Below are positions 28,404 through 37,943 of a DNA stretch of 64,000 nucleotides, piece after piece (within the stretch, counting starts at the first letter, position 1; every line of letters starts with the position of its first letter). This stretch comes from CBDCGV01 sp965216955 (GTDB taxonomy: Bacteria > Bacteroidota > Bacteroidia > Chitinophagales > JADIYW01): contig CBDCGV010000011.1 in NCBI GenBank assembly GCA_965216955.1, positions 327,764 to 391,763 of the forward strand, in the 5' to 3' direction. A program made the position numbers and the translations under genes. Below the pieces are notes generated by a model that saw only the letters and a list, made by a program, of their open reading frames with translations, was not told the origin of the DNA and searched no databases.

Positions 28404-28976
28404 ATGAAAAAGTTGATATTGTTTCTGTTTGTTGGAGTGCTCTTTTTCTCCTCTTGTAGGAAGGAAAGTGCTGACAATCTTTTTTCCATTGAAATAACGA
28501 ATAACGGTGTCGTCAATAGCTTTGTTACTATTGCCCCTAGTGGACTTAAAGCCGCCAGTATTGCCGCCGTTTTTGCAAGTGATGACAATAGATATGCTGT
28601 TTCAGTTTTTACCCCTGAAGCTGATTCAGTGAAAAACTATATTCTTGAAGAAGAACTTAACCAAAACACCATCGACAAGATTATTAATAATTTGGAACCA
28701 AGCAATGCTAGTGCTTTGCAGCAATTGATTAACAATATTAAAAAGCTAAATGGTTCTATTGTTTTATTAGATCAAGGAACACTTACAGATAACTCTGATG
28801 ACATCATTTATATTTCAGTAAGTGGCAATATTGAAATTTTAGAATTTACAGATAATCAAATTACGGGATCCTTTAATTGTGTTGCTGCACCAATCGGTGA
28901 TGCCGCGTCAGGAAATTTAGAAAACTCAATAGCTCTCTCTGGACAATTTAGTGAAGTAATTTATACTTCTCTATAA
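28404..28976 (+). CDS. Hypothetical lipoprotein
   Basis: A 190-residue exported protein with a clear lipobox (FFSSC, Cys18). The mature part is acidic, with predicted beta strands and a central helical stretch (NQNTIDKIINNLEPSNASALQQLINNIKKL). The last part (LEFTDNQITGSFNCVAAP) resembles strand pairs in small phylum-specific lipoproteins that carry a YxxGxF-like closing motif. No family recognised. It overlaps the convergent dioxygenase gene by six bases at its 3' end. Confidence 0.75.
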   Translation: MKKLILFLFVGVLFFSSCRKESADNLFSIEITNNGVVNSFVTIAPSGLKAASIAAVFASDDNRYAVSVFTPEADSVKNYILEEELNQNTIDKIINNLEPSNASALQQLINNIKKLNGSIVLLDQGTLTDNSDDIIYISVSGNIEILEFTDNQITGSFNCVAAPIGDAASGNLENSIALSGQFSEVIYTSL

Positions 28977-29939
28977 TTGACCTAATTCTTGTAAAATCTG
29001 TTTATCAAATATTGCTGGTCTTTGTGAAATTTCATGATAAGCTATCGCCCCTTTCGCATAATAATGGCAGACCATACTTTTCCTAGTTGCGTTCTGTTTT
29101 TTTACAGGAGAACCTCCATGAATTAAGTTTGCATGCCAAATCAAAACATCGCCTTTCTTTGCCATAAAAACTTTTCTCTTTAAATCATTTTTCTGAATCA
29201 TCTTTTCAAGTGTATATTCATACCTACTGTTTAAATCACTATCTATCCAAAGTTTACTATATCGAGCTCCACCTACAGAATCTATATTCAAATAAGTTAA
29301 TTTATGAGATCCAGGGTAATAAAATAAGGGACCATTTTCATCTCTAATATCTTCTAAAGCAATCCATGCAGCAATCATGTTGCCCTTGGGAAAAGTAGAC
29401 ATATGAAAAGCATCTGCATGTGCTTTTTGCTCACTTCCATTTAAGAAATTAATGGTCTGAAAAGGAATAATTTCTTGCCCCAATAACAAAGAAAGCACCT
29501 CTAATAAGTTAGCATGCATAAAAAAAGACCTTGCTTTTTTTGACCACTTATACGCCTGCATTATTTTGGACTGGGTATAATTAAAATTTAAGATGCGCTT
29601 CTTTAATAAAAAATCTATTTCACCATTTAATTGATCTATTTCATCGGTTTTAAAGAAGTTTTCTAAAATCAAAAACCCATTGTTGTGCCAACTATTAAGC
29701 ATTTCCTTCGATCGATCTGAAATCGTCAACAAATCCCTCTTCTTAAATCCAAACTTGTTCTCGTCTAAACCTAAAAAGTCTCGACTGCAAATAGGGTAAT
29801 AAATACTTTTATTAACCCCGTATTTCTTGTAGAGCTTTATATTTCTTTTTAAAACCCTCCTATTTAAAAAATTGTTGAGTACATAAACTGGTTTCAGGCT
29901 TCTTAAACTTCCATTATATTTCTCTATCCATTTTTTCAT
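28971..29939 (-). CDS. Phytanoyl-CoA dioxygenase (PhyH) family protein
   Basis: A 322-residue Fe(II)/2-oxoglutarate dioxygenase. The metal facial triad is visible as His174 and Asp176 (AHADAFHM) with distal His274 (LIHGGSP). Arg286 fits the 2-oxoglutarate-binding Arg. The double-stranded beta-helix core includes WIALEDIRDENGPLFYYPGSH, a hallmark of PhyH. Members hydroxylate diverse small molecules and the substrate here is unknown. The N-terminal 80 residues are basic and appear specific to this subgroup. The 3' end overlaps the convergent lipoprotein gene. Confidence 0.9.
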   Translation of the reverse strand: MKKWIEKYNGSLRSLKPVYVLNNFLNRRVLKRNIKLYKKYGVNKSIYYPICSRDFLGLDENKFGFKKRDLLTISDRSKEMLNSWHNNGFLILENFFKTDEIDQLNGEIDFLLKKRILNFNYTQSKIMQAYKWSKKARSFFMHANLLEVLSLLLGQEIIPFQTINFLNGSEQKAHADAFHMSTFPKGNMIAAWIALEDIRDENGPLFYYPGSHKLTYLNIDSVGGARYSKLWIDSDLNSRYEYTLEKMIQKNDLKRKVFMAKKGDVLIWHANLIHGGSPVKKQNATRKSMVCHYYAKGAIAYHEISQRPAIFDKQILQELGQL

Positions 29940-29986
29940 ACTACATTAGAAGGAACTAATTACGCTTCTAGTTTATTTATTAAGAT

Positions 29987-30181
29987 ATGACAAAGAAAAA
30001 AAAGCAAGACAAAAAAAAGAAAAAGATTGAAAAAACTTTAAAAGACAAAAGTTCTACCAAAGAAAACACGGAATTGCCTATTATACCTTATGAAGACCCT
30101 CTGGAGGGGATACAAAAAAATCATGCCTTAGAAAAGCTCATCGAAGAAAACCCTAACAAGCTAATTGGTTGTGGAGGATAA
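29987..30181 (+). CDS. Small Lys-rich protein ending in GCGG
   Basis: A 64-residue frame whose first 28 residues contain about 16 Lys, followed by an acidic, proline-containing part (LPIIPYEDPLEGIQK) and a C-terminus ending LIGCGG. There is no signal peptide. I do not recognise a family. The non-repetitive C-terminal half and orderly composition support a real gene, but an A-rich chance frame cannot be excluded. It stands alone between the divergent dioxygenase gene and the convergent protease gene. Confidence 0.5.
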   Translation: MTKKKKQDKKKKKIEKTLKDKSSTKENTELPIIPYEDPLEGIQKNHALEKLIEENPNKLIGCGG

Positions 30182-30230
30182 AATAAATTCATCCCCCACT
30201 TGAACTTTAATTATTTAGCCTCTCTGAAAG

Positions 30231-30264
30231 ACAAAAGGTTTAATCGGTAATTAAAACCTTTTGT
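30231..30264 (-). terminator. Hairpin overlapping the stop of the M43 protease gene
   Basis: An 11-base perfect inverted repeat (ACAAAAGGTTT at 30231-30241, AAACCTTTTGT at 30254-30264) straddles the protease stop codon. Only a weak T-rich tail follows on the minus strand, so terminator function is plausible but not strong. Confidence 0.4.
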
Positions 30265-32117
30265 GTGCTTATTTCTGCTCCATCTACACTAAGCTGAAGT
30301 AAATACATTCCTGTATTCACATTACTTACATTAAATAGGTCAATTGACGTTGCTGCCTGTAAATTAACTACTCCTAATTTAACAGTCTTGCCCATAAAAT
30401 CTATAAGTCTTACGGTAACGTTCTCAAATTCCTCACCAATATATGCTAGGCTAATTTTATCGGAAGTTGGATTAGGGTATACGCGTGCAATTTCATCATT
30501 GGAAGGGAAAATATCCAATGCCTCCAAGTTTATTCCTGAACTTTTACCTCCAGAATTATTTAATGTAAAAGCATTCCATCCAGACCAATCAGAAACACCA
30601 ATATCGCCACATAAAGATCTTGCTCTAACTTCATAAGTCAAAAATGGGAACAATGAAAAAGTTCTAAAGCTATTTGCCGGTGCTGTTATTTGTCTTGTCT
30701 TTTTTACTAAGCCTAAACCTCCTCTTAATCGTCCTTCAAATTGATATTTCACAGCACTTTGTACTTCCTCCCAACCAATGGTTGTTTGCGTCCATGTAGT
30801 ATTTGAAAAAGTAATATTTTGAGGCGGATCACAAGAGCACTCTGGACCTACAGTTGTAAAAGTTATTATACCAGAAGTTGCCATTGTTCCTAAGCTATCA
30901 GTACAATCAGAAGTTATTTGTATTTCATATACGGTGCAACCTGTTAACCCTGTTAGTGTAATACTATTGCTCGTGGTAGATCCAGCATTTGCCCATGCTC
31001 CGTTGGGTTCTCTAATTTCTACAGTATAAGCATTCCCATAATAAGCTCCTGTAAATGTTACTTCGGCTGTAGTTTCATCCGCATCTACATCAATTGCTTT
31101 AGGACCCGTACAAGTCGGATTAAGTGTCCCACATCCATTCGATGATCTTAATGCAAAACGAGCCCCTCCATTATTTAAAACTGCTCGCATTCTGTTTTTT
31201 TGTCCTTCAGTAAACATGGTCATACAGTTGTCATCGGTATAGTCCATATAATTTTGAACATTATCTCTGGTGTTACACGATTTATGATTTACAGGACATC
31301 CTGAATTAGAATCGTCTGATTTAGGGGTATCCCCTACAAAGTCATCAGCAGAGCAATTTCCGTCTCCCCAAATATGTCTTAAGTTTAACCAATGGCCAAC
31401 TTCGTGAGTAGCAGTTCTTCCTAGATCAGAAGGGAATTGCAAATAAAACCCAGACCCTTTTTGCTTACTTCCAAAAAATTGTGGTGCAACAACAATACCG
31501 TCTGTACTCGCTCCCCCCCCAGGAAATTGTGCATATCCCAAAATGGTTCCAAGGACGCCTGATTGAATATTTCCAACCCAAATATTTAAATATTCATCTC
31601 TTGGCCACGCTAGAGAACCTCCACTCTTTGGTTTTTTAATTGCATCATTTGTTCCCCACTCGTTTCGAGTCGTTTGTTTTCTTATGATTCCTGTTGTTGG
31701 ATTTCCGTCTGGATCTACAGAGGCTAAACAAAATTCAATTTCTACGTCAGCAATTCTGTCTTGGAAATCTGTAACTGTATTACCAACATTTGCGTTTAAC
31801 TTTCTAAAGTCTTCATTCAATACATCAATTTGAGATTGAATTTGCGCATCAGATATATTTTGTTGCGCTGTTTTCCAAAGAACATGCACTACTACAGGAA
31901 TAGTAACTACATCTGGCACATTTCTCTGATTAGAGAATTTGCCCTGTGTTTCTATAAAATTTCGTGTTTGCGCTTCAATTTTTCTTAGATTTCTAGAGTA
32001 CTCATCATCTGATTCTATCAACTCTAAATGTTTATCATGAGTAGCACATTTTTTTTGAGCTTGAGAGAAATTAAGCGTAAAAAGAACGGCCGTAAAGAGT
32101 GTCAATAAGCTTTTCAT
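30240..32117 (-). CDS. Secreted M43 (pappalysin-like) zinc metalloprotease, T9SS cargo
   Basis: A 625-residue extracellular protease. Signal peptide 1-20; a propeptide-like region to about 75. The catalytic metzincin motif HEVGHWLNLRH has zinc ligands His238, His242 and His248 and the base Glu239, with the Met-turn at NYMDY (Met291). Cys pairs such as NCSADDF...SGCPVNHKSCN fit M43 proteins. Fibronectin-III-like domains follow at about 340-520. The last 80 residues are a type A T9SS sorting domain (VYPNPTSDKISL ... GMYLLQL ... KVLITD), so the protein should cross the outer membrane by T9SS. Confidence 0.94.
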   Translation of the reverse strand: MKSLLTLFTAVLFTLNFSQAQKKCATHDKHLELIESDDEYSRNLRKIEAQTRNFIETQGKFSNQRNVPDVVTIPVVVHVLWKTAQQNISDAQIQSQIDVLNEDFRKLNANVGNTVTDFQDRIADVEIEFCLASVDPDGNPTTGIIRKQTTRNEWGTNDAIKKPKSGGSLAWPRDEYLNIWVGNIQSGVLGTILGYAQFPGGGASTDGIVVAPQFFGSKQKGSGFYLQFPSDLGRTATHEVGHWLNLRHIWGDGNCSADDFVGDTPKSDDSNSGCPVNHKSCNTRDNVQNYMDYTDDNCMTMFTEGQKNRMRAVLNNGGARFALRSSNGCGTLNPTCTGPKAIDVDADETTAEVTFTGAYYGNAYTVEIREPNGAWANAGSTTSNSITLTGLTGCTVYEIQITSDCTDSLGTMATSGIITFTTVGPECSCDPPQNITFSNTTWTQTTIGWEEVQSAVKYQFEGRLRGGLGLVKKTRQITAPANSFRTFSLFPFLTYEVRARSLCGDIGVSDWSGWNAFTLNNSGGKSSGINLEALDIFPSNDEIARVYPNPTSDKISLAYIGEEFENVTVRLIDFMGKTVKLGVVNLQAATSIDLFNVSNVNTGMYLLQLSVDGAEISTQKVLITD

Positions 32118-32158
32118 AACTTTTACTTTTTTGTTTCAGTAACTGCAAAGATATGAAA

Positions 32159-35100
32159 TTACTCGCTTATCTGTTCTAACAAATCTTCAAGTAACAATTT
32201 TGCAAAAGTTACATTCTTAACATTTTCAAAAACAAGTAACAAATGTTTTGGTGTTTGTTTTAATGTACTTCTTCTATTTTGCTTTTGAACATAGTTTAGA
32301 ACCAACTGGAATATCGCTGACTCGTAATAAGGAGAGTCTTGTTTGCTAATAAAGTAACATCTTAATTTTTTTCTTTTTAGACTTAGTCTTTCAAATCCAA
32401 TTTTTTTGGCAAGCCATCTCAATCTAAGACCGTTAAAGAGTTCCTCCACCGCATGAGGAAGTGGGCCAAAACGATCTATCATTTTTGTTTTAAAAGTCAA
32501 TAAATGTTCCTCCTCTGAAAGATTGTCCATTTCTGTATATAATCGCAATCGCTCTTCTCCATTAGTAACATAACTTTGTGGAATTAGCATTTCTACATCT
32601 GTATCAATTTGACAATCATTTACAAACTCTTCTTTAGACGCAATTTCTTCTTTAAAAAGTTCCTTAAACTCAGTGTACTTTAATTCTTGTATGGCTTCAT
32701 CAAGTATTTTATGATACATATCAAACCCTATATCTGCAATGAAACCACTTTGTTCTGCACCTAATAAATTCCCTGCACCCCTAATATCCATATCTCGCAT
32801 GGCAATATTAAACCCGCTGCCTAAGTCTGAAAATTCTTCCAAAGTTTTTAGACGTCTCCTTGCATCAGTTGTTAAAGTACTCATTGGAGGACTAAACAAA
32901 TAACAAAATGCCTTTTTATTAGACCTGCCGACCCTTCCTCTTAGCTGATGCAAGTCACTTAAACCAAAATGATGTGCATTGTTAATAATGATGGTATTCG
33001 CATTGGGAATATCAAGACCTGATTCAACAATATTTGTACTCAATAAAAGATCAAATTTTCCATCAATAAAATCTAACATTTTAGACTCTAACTTTTTACC
33101 ATCCATTTGTCCATGAGCTACTTCTATTTCAATATTGGGAAGAATTTTTTTAAGCATTATTTCAATTTCAACAATATCCTTTATTCTATTATGAACGAAA
33201 AAAACTTGCCCTCCACGATATACTTCATACTCTATGGCTTCTTTTATTAACCTATGATCAAATGGGTGTACTTCTGTCGTAACCGGTTGCCGATTAGGCG
33301 GAGGTGTTTGCATAATAGAAAAATCTCGTGCACCCATTAGAGAAAATTTAAGTGTACGAGGAATTGGAGTAGCTGTAAGAGTAAGCGTATCAATATTTAC
33401 GGCGAGTGAACGCAATTTTTCTTTTGCACCAACACCAAACTTTTGCTCTTCGTCGATTATTAAAAGGCCAAGGTTCTTAAACATCGTTTTTTTTCCTAAC
33501 AAAGCATGTGTGCCAATAACAATATCTATTGTACCATCTGCGAGTCCCTTTAATGTTTCATTTTTCTGTTTTGTTGTTTTAAACCTATTGAGATAATCTA
33601 CCGTGCATGGATAATTTTCTAGTCTTTTTGAAAATGTTTTATAATGTTGCAACGCTAAAATAGTTGTCGGAACAAGCACAGCTACTTGCTTATTATCAGC
33701 TACCGCTTTGAAAGCTGCCCTAATGGCTACTTCTGTTTTTCCAAAACCGACATCTCCACAAACCAATCTATCCATGGGAACATTTTTTTCCATGTCAGCT
33801 TTCACACTTTGTGTTGCCTTTAATTGATCTGGAGTATCCTCATAGATAAATGATGCTTCCAATTCATCTTGTAAATAAGAGTCTTCTGAAAACTGAAAGC
33901 CCACTTGCGCTTTCCTTTTGGCATACAATGCAATAAGCTCTTTTGCAATGTCTCTTACCTTGCGTTTTGTTTTTCTTTTAAGATTTTGCCATGCATCAGA
34001 ACCTAGTTTATTGATTCTTGGAACCTGTCCTTCTTTTCCAGAATATTTCGAAATCTTATGAAGTGAATTGATATTTACATACAGCAAATCATTATTCTGA
34101 TATTTTAATCGTACCGCTTCTTGCTGCTGCCCATTTACTTCTATTCTTTCTAACCCAGAAAAAACACCTACTCCATGGTCTATATGCGTAACGTAATCGC
34201 CAGGTTGTAAATCTCGCAAAGCTTTAATCGACAAAGCCTTCGATTTATTGTATCCTTGTTTTAAGGTATATTTATGAAAACGGTTAAATATTTGATGATC
34301 TGTATAACAAACTAATTTTAGATCCCTATCTACAAATCCAACAGAAAGTGCTTTAGAAACAGGGTGGAATTGAACTTCTTTTCCCGAGTCCTCAAAAATA
34401 TGGTAAAACCTTTCTATTTGCTTTACATTTTCTGTAAACAGAAAGTTCAAAGTATTATTGAGTGTATTCCCATTTAAATCACTAATCAATAAATCAAAAT
34501 TTCGATTAAAGTTGGGCTGTGGAGTAGCATCAAAATCAATTACTTTAAGCGCAGTTGTTCTTGTATCCTTTTTGAAATAAATTTTTTGATATTTATTAAA
34601 ATGCTCAAGGATGTTTTCTTTTTTTTCAAACACAGCGTCTATTTTTTGCTGTTTAAAGGGGTGGTCCTCGTCAACATCGACTAACTCAAGTCTACTAAAC
34701 TCCTCTAATGCTTTTTCATATAAGTTTTGCAGCAAATCTTTTGTGATTGAAAAGTCATTCACCCAAATGATTAGGTTTTCTGGTGTAAAATCAAAAATTG
34801 TAGCATTTAATTCTTTACTAAACTGTGTATTTATATCGGGAATTATGGTAAGCTCTTTAATTCTCTTTTTTGAAAGTTGACTTTCAGGGTCAAAAGTTCT
34901 CAAGCTTTCTACTTCATCATCAAAAAGCTCCACTCGATATGGAAAGTCATTCCCAAAAGAAAATATATCTACAATGCCTCCTCTTATTGAAAACTCCCCG
35001 GGTTCATAAACAAAATCTGTTCTCTTAAAACCATATTCTACCAATAAATCAACAATAAAATCTACATCTAATTTTTCTCCAACATTCATATGAATGATGT

Positions 35101-35524
35101 TCTCACTCAATTTTTTAGCCTCCACAATTTTCTCAACAAGGGCCTCTGGATAAGAAACAATTATTTCTCCTCTGGTTTGACTATGCATTAACCTATTTAA
35201 AGTTTCTGTGCGAAGTCGAATGTTGTTTTTATTTACTTCTTCAAATTGACCTACTTTTTTGAACGAATCTGGAAAGAAAAGAATATCCTTCTTCTCCAAT
35301 AAGTTGCTTATATCATTTTCGAAATATGCGGCTTCCTCTTTGTCATTCAAAATAAATAAATGGCTTCTGCCAACTTCTTTAAATATGGTAGAGGAGATCA
35401 TTGCCTTTTGCGACCCAATAAGCCCTTGTGTAATAATGGAAGATTCTTGACCCTTTAAAAAGTCAATCAGTGCTCTAACATTGGGTGATTGAGCATATAA
35501 TTGTAATAGGTCGCTTAGCTGCAT
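32159..35524 (-). CDS. mfd: Transcription-repair coupling factor Mfd
   Basis: Mfd removes RNA polymerase stalled at DNA lesions and recruits UvrA. At 1121 residues it has the full domain order: UvrB-homology region (RGGIVDIFSFGNDFPYRVELFDDEVESLRTFDPESQ near 180-215), the RNA-polymerase-interaction domain (LQPGDYVTHIDHGVGVFSGLERI near 450), a RecG-like translocase with Walker A GDVGFGKTEVAIRAAF and the DEEQ box (LIIDEEQKFGVGAKEKL), motif VI QLRGRVGRSNKKAFCY, and the C-terminal TRCF domain. The ATG overlaps the stop of the upstream gene by one base. Confidence 0.98.
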   Translation of the reverse strand: MQLSDLLQLYAQSPNVRALIDFLKGQESSIITQGLIGSQKAMISSTIFKEVGRSHLFILNDKEEAAYFENDISNLLEKKDILFFPDSFKKVGQFEEVNKNNIRLRTETLNRLMHSQTRGEIIVSYPEALVEKIVEAKKLSENIIHMNVGEKLDVDFIVDLLVEYGFKRTDFVYEPGEFSIRGGIVDIFSFGNDFPYRVELFDDEVESLRTFDPESQLSKKRIKELTIIPDINTQFSKELNATIFDFTPENLIIWVNDFSITKDLLQNLYEKALEEFSRLELVDVDEDHPFKQQKIDAVFEKKENILEHFNKYQKIYFKKDTRTTALKVIDFDATPQPNFNRNFDLLISDLNGNTLNNTLNFLFTENVKQIERFYHIFEDSGKEVQFHPVSKALSVGFVDRDLKLVCYTDHQIFNRFHKYTLKQGYNKSKALSIKALRDLQPGDYVTHIDHGVGVFSGLERIEVNGQQQEAVRLKYQNNDLLYVNINSLHKISKYSGKEGQVPRINKLGSDAWQNLKRKTKRKVRDIAKELIALYAKRKAQVGFQFSEDSYLQDELEASFIYEDTPDQLKATQSVKADMEKNVPMDRLVCGDVGFGKTEVAIRAAFKAVADNKQVAVLVPTTILALQHYKTFSKRLENYPCTVDYLNRFKTTKQKNETLKGLADGTIDIVIGTHALLGKKTMFKNLGLLIIDEEQKFGVGAKEKLRSLAVNIDTLTLTATPIPRTLKFSLMGARDFSIMQTPPPNRQPVTTEVHPFDHRLIKEAIEYEVYRGGQVFFVHNRIKDIVEIEIMLKKILPNIEIEVAHGQMDGKKLESKMLDFIDGKFDLLLSTNIVESGLDIPNANTIIINNAHHFGLSDLHQLRGRVGRSNKKAFCYLFSPPMSTLTTDARRRLKTLEEFSDLGSGFNIAMRDMDIRGAGNLLGAEQSGFIADIGFDMYHKILDEAIQELKYTEFKELFKEEIASKEEFVNDCQIDTDVEMLIPQSYVTNGEERLRLYTEMDNLSEEEHLLTFKTKMIDRFGPLPHAVEELFNGLRLRWLAKKIGFERLSLKRKKLRCYFISKQDSPYYESAIFQLVLNYVQKQNRRSTLKQTPKHLLLVFENVKNVTFAKLLLEDLLEQISE

Positions 35525-36507
35525 TATTCGTAAATCACAAATTCATCAAAGAAATATTCATGCTCCCATGCAGTTGCTTTTCTTTTGTTGCTTTTAATCA
35601 TTAATTGATAAAGTCTGTTATTTACCAAATACGTACGCAGTTTGTAATTATAGAATTGATCTCTAAAAACATATTCTTCACATGGGTAATTATATATAGT
35701 CAAAGGCAAATGATACAACAGAGCACTATTATGTAAATCGTCTATTTGCTCCAAAACTTTATCTCTAATAATTAATGGATTGGGTTCGTTTTCATAATCT
35801 CGATAAGTAATAATATAGTTGATTCCACCTTCATTCTCCAAAGCTTTACTATTCAAATTGTAAGACGCCTTGCTCTTTTTAACAAAAAAGTTTTTATCTA
35901 AAGGCTTTTCTGGAAACTTTATGTTGAATTTACCCTCCTTTATTTCGAGCCATTCCTTCAGGCTTTTAACAGCTATTTGCTCCGTTTCCTTTTCGATTGT
36001 AGCAGGGATAGTATAACTTTCTAAAAAATAATTGAACACTTCATTCTCTTGATTCGCAAATGCTGAAACTTTAAAAGCATACCCTTTGAAATAAAAAAAA
36101 TCAGCATTCAAAAATTGTCCATTTAAAGTCTGGTATTTTACTCTAAAAATTTTGGTGTCCTCCTTTTTTAATCTACTCTTATCAATGATTTTAGCACCAT
36201 ACTGTAATCCTGTTTGCTCTTGCCATTGATTAATCAGCATCTCTATATCCTTCGTTTTAACAACTCCCGTTTTAAAAAAAGAGAAAATAAGCTCTGTTTC
36301 ACTATCTGTTTTACAGATGTATTTACTGGTTTCTTTTGCTCCTCCAACTGCATAAAACTCTCCTTTTTGATAACTAATTTGATCGGGAAAAAATACTTTT
36401 ACTTCTGTTGCTTCTTCAACAACCGGCAACCAGCTTTTATTAGATTCCTGAGCCTCTGCTAAAACAAACAGGCACAATATTAGTGATATCGTAAATATGC
36501 GCTTCAT
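35524..36507 (-). CDS. Exported protein of unknown function, coupled to mfd
   Basis: A 327-residue protein with a signal peptide (MKRIFTISLILCLFVLAEAQ). The mature part mixes strands and helices, and two regions are similar in style: KVFFPDQISYQKGEFYAVGG near 38 and KFNIKFPEKPLDKNFFVKK near 195. This hints at a duplicated domain that faces the periplasm. I do not recognise a family. Its TAA shares one base with the mfd ATG, so both are likely made from one message despite acting in different compartments. Confidence 0.75.
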   Translation of the reverse strand: MKRIFTISLILCLFVLAEAQESNKSWLPVVEEATEVKVFFPDQISYQKGEFYAVGGAKETSKYICKTDSETELIFSFFKTGVVKTKDIEMLINQWQEQTGLQYGAKIIDKSRLKKEDTKIFRVKYQTLNGQFLNADFFYFKGYAFKVSAFANQENEVFNYFLESYTIPATIEKETEQIAVKSLKEWLEIKEGKFNIKFPEKPLDKNFFVKKSKASYNLNSKALENEGGINYIITYRDYENEPNPLIIRDKVLEQIDDLHNSALLYHLPLTIYNYPCEEYVFRDQFYNYKLRTYLVNNRLYQLMIKSNKRKATAWEHEYFFDEFVIYE

Positions 36508-36574
36508 TAATGTCGTAAATATAAGATTATGAAAGGTTCTGTGCGATAAAAATCCTCTATGTTAATTTAATATT

Positions 36575-36582
36575 TAAATTTG
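36575..36582 (+). promoter_or_regulatory. Candidate -7 box just before a GTG start
   Basis: TAAATTTG matches TAnnTTTG exactly and ends five bases before the GTG start at 36588. Transcription would start at or very near the start codon. No TTG is seen at proper spacing upstream. Confidence 0.35.
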
Positions 36583-36587
36583 CTTTC

Positions 36588-37916
36588 GTGAAAAGAAATT
36601 ACTATTTAAAATTATTGTTGGTATTACTTGCTATTAATTTGCATTGCAATGGTCAAATAAGAGTAATTGAGAGGATCGTAGAGAACCCAGAAACAACAGA
36701 GGTAAAAACATATTATAAAACGCAATACAAAGGTGACCTTTTGTTCCAAAAACACTGTACTTCATGTCATTCTTTTGATGAAAGAGTAATTGGTGCACCC
36801 TTAAGAGATATTCACTTAATAAGAGATTTTGACTGGTTAAGGACTTTTTTATCCAACCCTCAAAAATTAGACGTTAGTGACGATGCTATTTCAAGGGCAT
36901 ATAAAGCAGAGTATGGTAGTATTACTCACGAAACGAATCAATCACTTTCTATTACGGATATTGAAAACATTATTTTATTCATCCAAGAAGAAAGTGATGG
37001 TGCAGATTTTGATCAAAGCAGATTAAAAGAAGATTACATCGCTTTTGAGAAAAACATTGATATAAAAACAGGTGATTATAGATATTACCATCCCAATGGC
37101 AAACTTTCTCACCATTATATTTATAATAATGGCCTACCTTGGAAGGTTGTTGAAGTAAACGATCCCTTTGGCGTTCCAGTACAAAAGGGGACATTAAACA
37201 ATGGTAGTGGCACATTATATATTTACGACGAATATGGGAACAAAGAAAGTGTTACTACTTTTAGAAATGGATTTAGAAATGGTGAATACAAACAATACTT
37301 TGACGGTGGAAAAATTGAGCTGTTAGGTTTCTACAATGACGGAAAGGCCAACGGCACCTGGACCTATTTCTATCCTTCTGGAGAAGTTAAAAACTATTTA
37401 AGGTATGTAGATGGGCGCATTGTTTCAAATCAAGATGACACTAAAAATGACAAATATCAGCGTGGTGTTGCCGATCAACGCCTAGCGAATACCGCAAGCG
37501 CCGTGATCAATACGCCTGTTACTTCCAACAAAGAATGTGTGCAAATGTTTCCTTACAATAAAGCTTTGTTTGTTGCTGAACCAAGCGCTTCGGATGCAAC
37601 ATTTACTGCCTTAGGAGATAAGTTTTTCCAAACCATGTTGGCAGACACTTTTGACGAATTGTATTTGAATGCCACTTCTAACTTTAAAAAATACCACCCT
37701 CCTGTAATTTTAGATATGTATAAAAAAGAGTTAAGCAATTATGGTAAAATGAACTATTATCGCTTAGATAAAACTGCCGCCACAACAGACAACAGCATTG
37801 TTTTACTTACCTATATTGTTACTTATTCAAGTATACACGTTGAACTTAACTTAAACTACATAAGAAGTAATGGCGGCTACCAATTGGATGGATGGAGCTA
37901 TGAAGTCGTTCAGTAG
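36588..37916 (+). CDS. Cytochrome c domain fused to YwqK/MORN-like repeats
   Basis: A 442-residue exported protein. A signal peptide covers about 1-22. A single-heme cytochrome c domain follows, with heme motif CTSCH (Cys57, Cys60, His61) and the rest of its fold to about residue 130. Residues 160-290 hold YwqK-type MORN-like repeats (YYHPNGKLSHHYIYNNG, YKQYFDGGKIELLGFYNDGKANGTWTYFYPSGEV). The last 120 residues form a separate alpha+beta domain that looks SnoaL/DUF-like. The start is GTG at 36588, and a perfect -7 box TAAATTTG lies at 36575-36582, so the message may be nearly leaderless. The redox partner is unknown. Confidence 0.85.
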   Translation: MKRNYYLKLLLVLLAINLHCNGQIRVIERIVENPETTEVKTYYKTQYKGDLLFQKHCTSCHSFDERVIGAPLRDIHLIRDFDWLRTFLSNPQKLDVSDDAISRAYKAEYGSITHETNQSLSITDIENIILFIQEESDGADFDQSRLKEDYIAFEKNIDIKTGDYRYYHPNGKLSHHYIYNNGLPWKVVEVNDPFGVPVQKGTLNNGSGTLYIYDEYGNKESVTTFRNGFRNGEYKQYFDGGKIELLGFYNDGKANGTWTYFYPSGEVKNYLRYVDGRIVSNQDDTKNDKYQRGVADQRLANTASAVINTPVTSNKECVQMFPYNKALFVAEPSASDATFTALGDKFFQTMLADTFDELYLNATSNFKKYHPPVILDMYKKELSNYGKMNYYRLDKTAATTDNSIVLLTYIVTYSSIHVELNLNYIRSNGGYQLDGWSYEVVQ

Positions 37917-37943
37917 GAAATATATGATTTCCTTTCTTGCTAC

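Noticed and set aside
37915..37933. Seven-base inverted repeat after the cytochrome/YwqK gene as terminator
   Set aside because: The stem is short and AT-rich, overlaps the stop codon and has a poor T-tract.
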